A stretch of DNA of 30,276 bases from a virus: positions 1 through 30,276 of the IMG/VR virus record IMGVR_UViG_3300040751_001206; one strand, given 5' to 3'. The position numbers and the translations under genes are program-made. The notes beneath the pieces were generated by a model. That model made no database searches. It had not been told where the DNA came from and saw only the letters and a list, made by a program, of their open reading frames with translations. Of the stretch, positions 23,082 through 30,276 are shown one piece after another. Numbering within the stretch: the stretch's first letter is position 1; each line of letters begins with the position of its first letter.

Positions 23082-23900
23082 TCAAGCGATGCCATAAGAC
23101 CGCTTCGCAGCAGCCCAAGCATCAGAAACAGTACGGATCGGCCCCGAATCAACCGCCGTCTCACCAGCCGCAGACGACCCGCCAGCAACCACGCCCCCCG
23201 ACCGCTTCGCTTCCAGAATGGCTGCCTCCTCGGCGGCCTTGCTCTGGCTGTACTGCTCAGTGGCTGAAAGTCGTGCCCGCAACTTGTCGAACGCGATCTG
23301 CTTGAACACGGCCTCCAAGTTCGTATTGCCCGTCGCAAGCGCTTGAGCAATCACCTCTTGGGGGTCGAAATCGTCGCCGTATGTGCCTTGCAGACGCTGA
23401 ACCTCACGCTCCAGACGCTCGTACTCGCGCTGTTCCTCAAACTGGCGGATACGAGAATCAAGGTCCTTCACACGTGCTTCGACTGGATCAACCCACGCAT
23501 CTGACCCATCAGCCTGCTCCACCGCATTGTCCGCGATCCGCTGCGCCTCGGCGGCGCTGACCCCGTAATGCTGCTGAAGCAGTTTGATTGTCTCGCTCGG
23601 GTTGTTGTCCAGTGCCTGCGCGATTGCGTTGGCCCACTGAAGTTGCTGCCTCTGCTCTGCCAACTCCTGCGTCTTACGGGTGTAATCCGATTGACGCTGA
23701 TAGCCAGCAGTTACCTCGGACAAAGGAACCCGAACATCCTGACCGTCAACCTTGACAACCACATGATGGTCGGCAAAGTCATCGACATTCAGAACAGGTG
23801 CCTCTGGCTCTGGTGTTGCTCCGCTGTCTGCTTCGACTTGTCCACCACCCGCATCAACGGGAGTGGGGTCTACTGCTGCGGTATCTGTGGTGTCGGTCAC
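23082..23900 (-). CDS. Capsid scaffold protein
   Basis: 272 residues with a GTG start preceded by GAGAGGA. The protein is acidic and almost all helix/coiled coil (LAEQRQQLQWANAIAQALDN, RIRQFEEQREYERLEREVQR). It has a Pro/Glu/Ala-rich N-terminus and a short basic end (WAAAKRSYGIA) of the kind that contacts capsid subunits. Position between portal and major capsid is classic for a scaffold. Confidence 0.8.
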   Translation of the reverse strand: MTDTTDTAAVDPTPVDAGGGQVEADSGATPEPEAPVLNVDDFADHHVVVKVDGQDVRVPLSEVTAGYQRQSDYTRKTQELAEQRQQLQWANAIAQALDNNPSETIKLLQQHYGVSAAEAQRIADNAVEQADGSDAWVDPVEARVKDLDSRIRQFEEQREYERLEREVQRLQGTYGDDFDPQEVIAQALATGNTNLEAVFKQIAFDKLRARLSATEQYSQSKAAEEAAILEAKRSGGVVAGGSSAAGETAVDSGPIRTVSDAWAAAKRSYGIA

Positions 23901-23945
23901 AGGAGTCCTCTCGGTTATTCCCTCAACACCCCATAGGAAAGATCG

Positions 23946-25748
23946 TTACATCGTGTTGTTCAGATCAAGACCCAAACGGCTCGTCAACGCCGCCAACACC
24001 GACGGGTCCACCCCCGACAAAGCCATCGGATTCGTCGGCGGCGGCGCAACCATCGCCTGCGGCCCAGCAGGCGCAGGCTCAGGCGGAGGGGCGGGCAACT
24101 CCCCAGTCATCGCCTGTGGAGGGGGGACCTGAGACTCTGGTGCCTGTGGTTCCATCAAGAACTCGGCAGGGTTCTTGATGCCAAACCCGAACTGAAGCAC
24201 GTGCGCCGCCAACCGCTGAATGTTCACCACACCAGCCGACGCAAACGGAGCCATCGCATCCACCATCTGGAGAGCCATCTGGCGGCGGAACGACTCGTTA
24301 TTCGGCGCAGTAGAACCAGCCTCAACCTCGAAATCAAACTCGCCCTTGATGTAGTCACGGTCATACGTGATCCACATAGGAACCCCGTCCTTGCCGACCA
24401 CACGAGCAACCTGCTCACCCGTCATGTATTGCTGCGCCAACGCAACCAGACGCTGCGCCACCTCTTGGATCGCGCCCTCAATGGTCGCCAACTTGTCAGC
24501 AGCCCGAGCATTCGCAGCGTCCTGCATGATCGCAGCCTCGGTGGCGGTGCGCCTGATCTCAGGCAAACCGCCACGCTGATACTCCGACACCCCAGTCACA
24601 TACTCCACATCGCCAGCAATCATTTCCGACTGGTTGTAAAACTCGGGTGGAGTAATCACCGCAGGGAACGGGGCAACCACATTCGCCAACGGCTCATCTG
24701 CCGCCACAGGGACCATCACATTGTCGTAATCGGACTCCAACGCGTTACGCCCGTCAGCGTCAAACGCCGACTCCTTGTACAGATATTTGCGTGAGAACCG
24801 TTTGCGATGGTTCATCATCTGCGTGCGCGTCTCGTTCAGTTCACGCTGCAACGGCTCCACCGCTTCCAGATCACCGATCGGATAGAAGTGATCGGGCACG
24901 TCATAGTTGCGGATCATCACAAACGGATGCCCAAACGAGTACGGCATCTTGTGAGGCTTCACGAGGAACTGGTCGCCACCGTCTGCGAACACGCTCATCG
25001 TCTGTGATGTCAAACAGTAGAACTCGTACACGTCGACGTATGACTGTGAGTCATCCTGCACCCGCTTCTGATGCGGCTCATCAGTGCTGTATCGCGAACG
25101 GCTCGTCCCTTGAACTGCCTCCCGTGCCGCCTTCACATACCGCTTATCAGCCTGCACCTCTTTCAGAGGGCGGCGGATGCGTTGCGCAATCCACTTGATG
25201 TCACGCATCGACGTGGCATCAGGATCAACAAACACGTCGAACGGGGACACCCGTTCCACAAACGGACGATCCTCCGTGACAACCGTGATCGTCGTCATGT
25301 GATCCAGTTCGGCGTCGGAATACTCGTCGGCCTCACCGACTCGTTCCTCCTCAACGTACTTGTAGCCAACCTTCAGCCAGCCGTGGCCGCACACAAGGAA
25401 GTCCTTGACGGCCCGACGGAACTCGGGCTTCACCTTGTAGTGACGCCACCAATAGTTCACGACCGCCTCAGTGATGATCCCCTTCGGAGCATCCTCAGGC
25501 TTTGTCGCGTTCACCGCAATCTTCGGGTAGTTCACCGAGATCGACGGGGCAATCACGTTGATCGTCGCAAACGAGATGTTCACCAGCAGACGATCCTCGT
25601 CAGTGGCGAACTCGTAGTGGCGGCCCCGATACAAGTCGATCAGGCGACGCCACGTCCCGTCATAATCCTCATCGCGACGCCACCGTTTCGATGTCGCCAA
25701 CTGCTTACGGAAACGCGACAGTTTGTCTGCATTCGACGGACGTGCCAT
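23946..25748 (-). CDS. Portal protein
   Basis: 600 residues, the size of T7/P22-type portals. Portal-like segments include RRLIDLYRGRHYEFATDEDR, RVSPFDVFVDPDATSMRDIK, PIGDLEAVEPLQRELNETR and a long stem helix region (AADKLATIEGAIQEVAQRLV). The C-terminus is a Pro/Ala-rich tail. It forms the dodecameric DNA entry ring. Neighbours: terminase upstream, scaffold and capsid downstream. The ATG shares a base with the previous stop (TGATG). Confidence 0.85.
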   Translation of the reverse strand: MARPSNADKLSRFRKQLATSKRWRRDEDYDGTWRRLIDLYRGRHYEFATDEDRLLVNISFATINVIAPSISVNYPKIAVNATKPEDAPKGIITEAVVNYWWRHYKVKPEFRRAVKDFLVCGHGWLKVGYKYVEEERVGEADEYSDAELDHMTTITVVTEDRPFVERVSPFDVFVDPDATSMRDIKWIAQRIRRPLKEVQADKRYVKAAREAVQGTSRSRYSTDEPHQKRVQDDSQSYVDVYEFYCLTSQTMSVFADGGDQFLVKPHKMPYSFGHPFVMIRNYDVPDHFYPIGDLEAVEPLQRELNETRTQMMNHRKRFSRKYLYKESAFDADGRNALESDYDNVMVPVAADEPLANVVAPFPAVITPPEFYNQSEMIAGDVEYVTGVSEYQRGGLPEIRRTATEAAIMQDAANARAADKLATIEGAIQEVAQRLVALAQQYMTGEQVARVVGKDGVPMWITYDRDYIKGEFDFEVEAGSTAPNNESFRRQMALQMVDAMAPFASAGVVNIQRLAAHVLQFGFGIKNPAEFLMEPQAPESQVPPPQAMTGELPAPPPEPAPAGPQAMVAPPPTNPMALSGVDPSVLAALTSRLGLDLNNTM

Positions 25749-25939
25749 CAGAGATCACTCGGCTCAGTCGTCAACCACGTCTGGGCGGCACGTCCCACCC
25801 AGTTCCACACGGCAACAATGCCAGCGATCGCCGCAGCCTTGAAGAAAGAAATATCGACTAACGCCGATGTGAGGGGGGCAGCCGTCGCTCCCGCCACGAA
25901 AGTGGCGGCAGCCCGTCGGGCGGCATCACGATAATCCAT
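25748..25939 (-). CDS. Holin-like membrane protein
   Basis: Starts at 25942 and 25966 are also possible; AAGGAG is best spaced (five bases) for the ATG at 25939. The 63-residue product has an amphipathic N-terminus (YRDAARRAAATFVAGATAA) and a hydrophobic stretch (FFKAAAIAGIVAVWNWVG). This looks like r1t-type holins of actinobacterial phages. It would permeabilise the membrane so that the signal-less endolysin can reach the wall. It lies in the head operon, far from the endolysin, on the other strand. Confidence 0.55.
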   Translation of the reverse strand: MDYRDAARRAAATFVAGATAAPLTSALVDISFFKAAAIAGIVAVWNWVGRAAQTWLTTEPSDL

Positions 25940-26142
25940 CATCGCTCCTTGTGGTCCAAATGCCATTCGATGTGATCGTCCACACGTTCAGAAACGTGAT
26001 CGACCTTGCGGTCAATACTCCGCAGCAAATCCGAGTTGCGTGCATGATCTCGGTTGTTTTCTCGGCGGGTCCGTTCGATAAGCGCAACCAGAACCCCTGA
26101 GGGTGCGGCCAACGCCACGACGATCTGCGCCCACGTCGGCAC
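25939..26142 (-). CDS. Small membrane protein with charged coiled-coil tail
   Basis: I chose the GTG after AGGTGGG, two bases beyond the previous stop; a longer frame would overlap the zinc-ribbon gene. The 67-residue product has one N-terminal membrane helix (WAQIVVALAAPSGVLVALI) then a charged helix (RKVDHVSERVDDHIEWHLDH). The layout resembles a second lysis protein or antiholin placed beside a holin. It could also be a head-associated membrane anchor. Confidence 0.5.
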   Translation of the reverse strand: MPTWAQIVVALAAPSGVLVALIERTRRENNRDHARNSDLLRSIDRKVDHVSERVDDHIEWHLDHKER

Positions 26143-26143
26143 G

Positions 26144-26371
26144 TCACACCCACCTGTTTCCGACGTGCTCAATCTCGCGGCCATCCCTCTTAGCGGAGTC
26201 GATGATCTCCCGCTCCTGCTCACGGATCGTCTTGTCGTGGAACATCTGCTGTCCTTGCTGGAAGCCGAAACGGACCCCCTTCACATGGCAGGCGAAACAC
26301 ACCGCTCCACGTCTCGGAATCACGTCAAACGTGAATACGCGGCCACATTCGCTGCAAGTAAGAGAACCCAT
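26144..26371 (-). CDS. Small zinc-ribbon protein next to terminase
   Basis: 75 residues from the ATG (a GTG lies one codon upstream). CSEC and CFAC (LTCSECGRVF; GAVCFACHVKGV) form a clear two-knuckle zinc ribbon, followed by a charged helix (DKTIREQEREIIDSAKRDGR). Leader motif D lies just before it. Proteins like this often sit beside phage terminase genes; a DNA-binding or packaging-accessory role is possible but unproven. Confidence 0.65.
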   Translation of the reverse strand: MGSLTCSECGRVFTFDVIPRRGAVCFACHVKGVRFGFQQGQQMFHDKTIREQEREIIDSAKRDGREIEHVGNRWV

Positions 26372-26393
26372 CACCCCTTAGGGGGGTTCGTTA
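26372..26393 (-). promoter_or_regulatory. Recurrent leader motif, copy D
   Basis: On the minus strand: TAACGAACCC-CCCTAAGGGGTG, then ATG. It starts at the TAA stop of the terminase gene. It keeps the TAACGAA start and the GGTG-ATG end but has a C/G-rich centre able to form a small hairpin. Confidence 0.4.
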
Positions 26394-27971
26394 CCTGTCG
26401 AAACGTGCGTTGTGTGAACCGATTGGCACCCGTTGGAACGGCAAATCCTCGTGAATCTGAAACTTCTCAAACCACGACAACGAAAACTTGGGTGCCTTCA
26501 CGTCGGTGCGGTACTCAGGAAGCCACACGTACTTCAACATCTGGTAGGCGATCGCCAACGACATCACACGGTCATCGTGCGGCGAGCCACGCATCCGACC
26601 GTTGTGATCCCGCACAAACGTCCGCAACTCTGCCAACGTCAAACCGCATCGTAAATCCAACTCGCCGTCCCTGATAGACGCCGACAACTCGTCAATCGCT
26701 AACGGCTTCGTTGCCGTTGTCGTACGCCACCCCAACACCTCGGTCGCCTGCGGGTTCCGCTGCTGCAAACGACGAGTCCGATACAGATTCCTGTACCCGT
26801 ACCGTTGCGCCGCTTTCAACGTGGTCAACCCGTGGTTGTTGTTCTCAACACCCAACAGCGCCGTGTTGTACCACCAGCCAATCTCACACAACAAGTCGCC
26901 ATACATGTCGGGTTCGATATGCCCATGCCAGTGGGCAACCACCGTTTGAGTTCGCGCTTCGATCACATGCGCCGACGACCAGTCCCCGTGCCCCAACCCT
27001 TCGGCAACGTCAGCACCAATCACATACACGCCGTCAGGACGGGGAAACTCCCACACCTGAAACTCACCTTCCTGTGACGGGCGGAACTCCATGTTCTTCT
27101 GCGTGATGACATGCACATAGCCACGATCAGGCTCAGATGCCTCGCACGCGTCCAACGCCTCAATCTCAAACACGGGGTTACCAGATTTGATAAATGCTTC
27201 GTCTGGGTTCCTCGGATACTCCTGATGCAACTGCCATGACGGCATCGTCTTGATCTTCGACTCGTACCAGTCGTCGTCACGGTCACTGGCAGACCACGGG
27301 AAGAACAAACCAGAGAACCCGTTCGTTCCGTTCTGCGAACCAGTCCACATGTGGTGGAAGAAGTTCCCTGACCCGTTCGCCGTACTCAAACAGATGACAC
27401 GTCCACCAACGTCAGCGACAGGTTCGATCGACGCCCACGCCTCCTCGGGGTTCGGCAAGAACGCCATCTCGTCCACAATCACCAGATACACCGACTCGCC
27501 ACGGGCAGGGTCGTTGCCGCTAGGTAACGACTCAATCGCAGATTCGTTCGCGAACGTCATCTTCAACTGGTTGTCAGACACCAGTTCGGGGCCACGCACC
27601 TTCATCCACTGGGGAAGAAACTTGTAGCCGTACTTTGACTTCTGCAACAACTTTGCTGCTTCACGCTCGGTACGGGAAAGCATCACCACGAAACGGTCGG
27701 GCCAGAAGAACGTCAACCAGAACGCGTACGCCGCAGCCAGCGTAGAGAACCCGATCTGACGGGCCTTGAGAACAACCGAGTAACGGTTGTTCATCCAATG
27801 TCGGATCGTTTCGACCTGTGCGTCCCTGAGATCAAACTTGATGCGCCCAGACTGCGGATGTTTGATGTGCCAGTAGTTCTCACAGAAATAGACGAACCCA
27901 TCCACAGGGTCATCGTCGGAGCCACGGCAACGCCGCCACTCCTTCTCGTTCAACAGTTCAGTCAGGTCCAA
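26391..27971 (-). CDS. terL: Terminase large subunit
   Basis: 526 residues with both motor and nuclease. ATPase: Walker A-like KARQIGFST (69-77), Walker B VIVDEMAFL (164-172), coupling motif LSTANG (195-200). Nuclease: Asp321 (GADVAEG), Glu376 (LLGVENNNHG) and Asp466/467 (SPHDDRVMSLAIA). It packages DNA through the portal. The TTG start follows the stop of the repeat protein directly. No small terminase gene is adjacent, which is unusual. Confidence 0.93.
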   Translation of the reverse strand: MDLTELLNEKEWRRCRGSDDDPVDGFVYFCENYWHIKHPQSGRIKFDLRDAQVETIRHWMNNRYSVVLKARQIGFSTLAAAYAFWLTFFWPDRFVVMLSRTEREAAKLLQKSKYGYKFLPQWMKVRGPELVSDNQLKMTFANESAIESLPSGNDPARGESVYLVIVDEMAFLPNPEEAWASIEPVADVGGRVICLSTANGSGNFFHHMWTGSQNGTNGFSGLFFPWSASDRDDDWYESKIKTMPSWQLHQEYPRNPDEAFIKSGNPVFEIEALDACEASEPDRGYVHVITQKNMEFRPSQEGEFQVWEFPRPDGVYVIGADVAEGLGHGDWSSAHVIEARTQTVVAHWHGHIEPDMYGDLLCEIGWWYNTALLGVENNNHGLTTLKAAQRYGYRNLYRTRRLQQRNPQATEVLGWRTTTATKPLAIDELSASIRDGELDLRCGLTLAELRTFVRDHNGRMRGSPHDDRVMSLAIAYQMLKYVWLPEYRTDVKAPKFSLSWFEKFQIHEDLPFQRVPIGSHNARFDR

Positions 27972-28754
27972 CTATCGACGCCTCACCGAATAGTTCACAT
28001 GCTTCCTGAACGGCACACGAACATGCACAGGTTTCATACGGATCACCGCATCCCACGGCTGACCACGATTCACACGGAACACAAACAGGTTCCCCGAAAC
28101 ACCAGCAGACGGGAACCCAACAGCGAACGTCGTTCGCACATATCGGGCTTCCGAATAAGACAAACCAGCAGCCACCGACGACCGTTTCGACACAACCAGA
28201 CGAACCGCCGACTGGTCTGCAACACCAGCACCGTCAGCGACACTGAACGTGGTTCTCAACCCAGTGGCGTTATCGGCGGCGGTAGCGCCACCCGTGCCCG
28301 TCGCAGACCTGATGGCCTGATACAAGTCGACAACACCTTCGGTGCTGGAACCGTCACCCGTCGCAGACGTGAACGTCGTCCTGACCCGAACCGAAACGCT
28401 TGTACCAACGCCGACACCGACACCAGCGGACACCGAGGTCCGCAATGTTGCGGTCGACTCGCCACCAACAGCAGTGCCGACGGCGGAACGCAACTGGGCA
28501 GTCGCAGAAATAATCGAACTGCCGCTCGTACCGTCACCCTGACAGACCCGTAGAACGCTGCGGACACCAACCGCATTGTCTCCAGCGGTAGCACCACCAC
28601 CACCCGTAGCCGACCGAATACCGTTGTACACGTCGACAACACCAGCAGTGCTGAAACCAGCACCAGTAGCGGTCGCTGTGAATGTCAACGAACCGTCGTT
28701 GTATGTGGCCCCGCTACGGGAATACGAGATCGGTGAACTGTAGGTCGCAGCCAT
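27972..28754 (-). CDS. Repeat-containing beta-rich structural protein
   Basis: 260 residues of Thr/Ser/Ala/Gly/Val. Residues 35-70 (STAGVVDVYNGIRSATGGGG) recur at 136-171 (SSTEGVVDLYQAIRSATGTG), with further weaker RTTF-type units between and after. The C-terminus is basic (VPFRKHVNYSVRRR). Repeats of this sort suggest a beta-structured fibre or capsid decoration protein. It lies between the adhesin module and terminase. The start has AGGG upstream; the stop abuts the terminase TTG. Confidence 0.55.
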   Translation of the reverse strand: MAATYSSPISYSRSGATYNDGSLTFTATATGAGFSTAGVVDVYNGIRSATGGGGATAGDNAVGVRSVLRVCQGDGTSGSSIISATAQLRSAVGTAVGGESTATLRTSVSAGVGVGVGTSVSVRVRTTFTSATGDGSSTEGVVDLYQAIRSATGTGGATAADNATGLRTTFSVADGAGVADQSAVRLVVSKRSSVAAGLSYSEARYVRTTFAVGFPSAGVSGNLFVFRVNRGQPWDAVIRMKPVHVRVPFRKHVNYSVRRR

Positions 28755-28762
28755 CAGCCACC

Positions 28763-28993
28763 CTAGTTTTCGACAGGAGGATCAACCTCAGAATAGTCAG
28801 ATGCAGAGCGGGCCGAAGGATTGATGAATGTTCCGTCTAAGTAAGACCAACCAATACCTGCTATTTGACCATCTTCGTCATCTTCGTCGCGTACAAACAC
28901 GGCTCTATCAGACATTGGAATTGGCGTTTGCCCATCCCAAATAATCAGGTTTTCGACAACGGATTTATCTTCATCAAGAATTGCCCAAATCAT
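28763..28993 (-). CDS. Probable tail fibre assembly/chaperone-type protein
   Basis: 76 residues, acidic, with the pattern seen in small genes after tail fibres. It opens with a strand (IWAILDEDKSVVENLIIWDG), has a central Asp/Glu run, and ends with a GWSYLDGTFINP motif. Its ATG shares a base with the fibre stop (TGATG). The DNA is AT-richer than the window: 80 of 180 bases are G or C in 28801-28980. This suggests the fibre module was acquired separately. Confidence 0.5.
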   Translation of the reverse strand: MIWAILDEDKSVVENLIIWDGQTPIPMSDRAVFVRDEDDEDGQIAGIGWSYLDGTFINPSARSASDYSEVDPPVEN

Positions 28994-29943
28994 CAGATAA
29001 TCTCCACAAAAACTGTTCCCTTACCACCATTTCCACCCTTGTAACCAGCAGTGACGACCTCAGTGCCTACCGCAATAGCACCGCCGCCGCCAGCGCCTAA
29101 TTGGTAGTTATTAGCGGAATAACCATCACCAGCAGCAGAGGCGGCATACGCCTCTTTGCCAGCGGCACCGCCACCCCAATAAGATGCTCCACCGTGACCA
29201 CCAGGAGCCAGATCTGCACTGGCACCACCACGACCAGCCCCACCGTGACCACCTTGCAGAAAAAAGTAACCATAACGGTTGACGGAGGGGTCGGTAAACA
29301 ATGAAGTCATAGACCAAACAGGACCATTGGTTGCAGGTTGCGCAGAGTTAAAAGCGGTGCCAATTCCACCAGTAGCACCGCCAGCAACAAACATATACCC
29401 ACTCGGTGACGCATCCACCCGACTAGTCCCGCCCGAACTGCCTAGCCCTAGGTTTTGGGCGCTGGCACCGAGTCCACCAGAACCCACCGTTATTAGGAAT
29501 GATGTAATTCCCTCATCGTCAATTGCGCTCTTAGGAATCCAACGTGAGAACAAGGTGGAGCCTCCACTACCGCCTGCACCAGCAAACCTATAACTAGTGG
29601 ATGAAAACCCGCCCCAAGCCCCGCCGCCAGAACCGCCACCACCTGTAACGGTAAACCTAATTGCCTGCCAGCCGCTAGGCAGGTCAGACACATAAATCGT
29701 TCGCGTGTCATAATACCAGAAAGCGAGGGGGCGAATTGGCCCGCTAGGTGCGCCCTCCAACTGGCTGACACGGTAATCCAACGAAGTAGTGACAGCCGAA
29801 CCATCAACACCAACCTTCGCCTGTAATGCCTCAATAGCATCATTAGCGTCAGCGTGCTGCCCAGCATGATCTGGGCTATCCAGCGTGTCACCCGAAGTCG
29901 GGTTCGTGAACGCATCCAAACCGTCAGGGAAATTGGTCGCCAT
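28993..29943 (-). CDS. Tail fibre/adhesin with glycine-rich receptor-binding region
   Basis: 316 residues. The N-terminus (SPDHAGQHADANDAIEALQA then KVG) is a typical fibre attachment/coiled-coil opening. After a beta segment (FWYYDTRTIYVSDLPSGWQA), residues about 100-316 contain many glycine-rich runs (GGGGSGGGAWGG, GAGGSGGS, GGHGGAGRGG, GGHGGASYWGGG, GAGGGG, GGNGGKG). Variable aromatic loops lie between them. This matches the polyglycine-II sandwich design of T-even gp38-type adhesins, where loops between glycine strands read the host receptor. Likely the host-range determinant of this phage. Confidence 0.7.
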   Translation of the reverse strand: MATNFPDGLDAFTNPTSGDTLDSPDHAGQHADANDAIEALQAKVGVDGSAVTTSLDYRVSQLEGAPSGPIRPLAFWYYDTRTIYVSDLPSGWQAIRFTVTGGGGSGGGAWGGFSSTSYRFAGAGGSGGSTLFSRWIPKSAIDDEGITSFLITVGSGGLGASAQNLGLGSSGGTSRVDASPSGYMFVAGGATGGIGTAFNSAQPATNGPVWSMTSLFTDPSVNRYGYFFLQGGHGGAGRGGASADLAPGGHGGASYWGGGAAGKEAYAASAAGDGYSANNYQLGAGGGGAIAVGTEVVTAGYKGGNGGKGTVFVEII

Positions 29944-30276
29944 CAGTTACCTTCCAACTCTGAGACACGGGCTTCCAGCACAGCAATGCGGGCGTTCGCC
30001 TCCTGCAGACCAGCAACAGTGAGCGCCAAAAGATGCGCAATGTTCAATGTCGGTGTTTCGCCCGTATCGTCCACAGCGATCGGGAACACCGTTGCAACAT
30101 CCTCGGCAATGAAGCCGAGATGTTGAACATCGGGTTCGTTGTTGTACCTGAACGTGACAGGTTCCAACCCGTCAACAATCGAAGTCGCATCACCATCAAA
30201 CGCTGCGATGTCATGCTTGATCGTTCGAGACGAGTTCAATGCAGGACTACTGGACTGAATCTTGTTGACATTGAAA
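29943..30276 (-). CDS. Tail spike/fibre C-terminus with S74 intramolecular chaperone (partial)
   Basis: The frame is open to the right edge (FNVNKIQSSSPALNSSRTIK at the edge), so only the C-terminal about 110 residues are seen. The pattern SSRTIKHDIAAF, then VTFRYNN, HLGFIAEDVATVFP, and a final coiled coil (LQEANARIAVLEARVSELEG) is the endosialidase-type chaperone (peptidase S74). This domain trimerises the fibre and then cuts itself off near the Ser-Ser. The stop overlaps the adhesin ATG (TGATG). Confidence 0.8.
   Translation of the reverse strand, partial: FNVNKIQSSSPALNSSRTIKHDIAAFDGDATSIVDGLEPVTFRYNNEPDVQHLGFIAEDVATVFPIAVDDTGETPTLNIAHLLALTVAGLQEANARIAVLEARVSELEGN

Overview
This window is most of a temperate, short-tailed (podovirus-type) phage genome, very probably from an actinobacterial host. 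The phage identity rests on a complete head gene set (large terminase, portal, scaffold, major capsid), a tail-nozzle-like beta-rich protein and a run of ejection-type proteins, with no tape measure or tail tube gene. The host guess rests on the rather high G+C, frequent GTG/TTG starts, many tiny zinc-ribbon genes and an attachment site matching the 3' end of a tRNA-Gly. The fragment of tRNA-Gly lies inside phage DNA beside the integrase, so the window looks like the unintegrated (attP) form. Both window ends cut through genes, so the window is not shown to be the whole genome.

Layout. 1-2382 (+): tightly overlapping small accessory genes, several with CxxC zinc knuckles, ending in a helix-turn-helix (HTH) gene. 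2383-2588: integrase promoter, attP core and two hairpins. 2589-3542: tyrosine integrase. 3543-4087: two near-identical dyad operators and a probably leaderless HTH gene (candidate immunity regulator). 4088-4299: noncoding element with an inverted repeat, twin G8 runs, a strong hairpin and a direct repeat (candidate origin or control region). 4300-11925 (+): DNA metabolism followed by lysis: tandem-HTH protein, Cas4-like Fe-S nuclease, DnaB-like helicase, primase-polymerase, RusA resolvase, transglycosylase-like lysozyme, degenerate nuclease, sigma-like/Nmad1 fusion, and an M15 peptidase endolysin. 11928-30276 (-): the late operon, read from right to left: tail spike end with S74 chaperone, glycine-rich adhesin, its probable chaperone, repeat protein, large terminase, zinc ribbon, two membrane proteins (one holin-like), portal, scaffold, capsid, connector, nozzle, then four ejection-type proteins. 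The two operons meet tail to tail with 2 bp between stop codons.

The most striking item is the last late gene, a 1511-residue candidate ejected protein. Its middle carries a PARP-like (H-Y-E type) ADP-ribosyltransferase signature at residues about 898-1000. If real, the virion would deliver an enzyme that modifies host or competitor targets together with the DNA. Other notable items are a perfect internal Shine-Dalgarno and in-frame start that would split the sigma-like/Nmad1 fusion into two products, and a roughly 20-bp leader motif that recurs before genes on both strands. The others are the attP and hairpin complex, the G-run noncoding element, and a low-G+C adhesin module. All functional calls come from reading motifs by eye; no database search was run.
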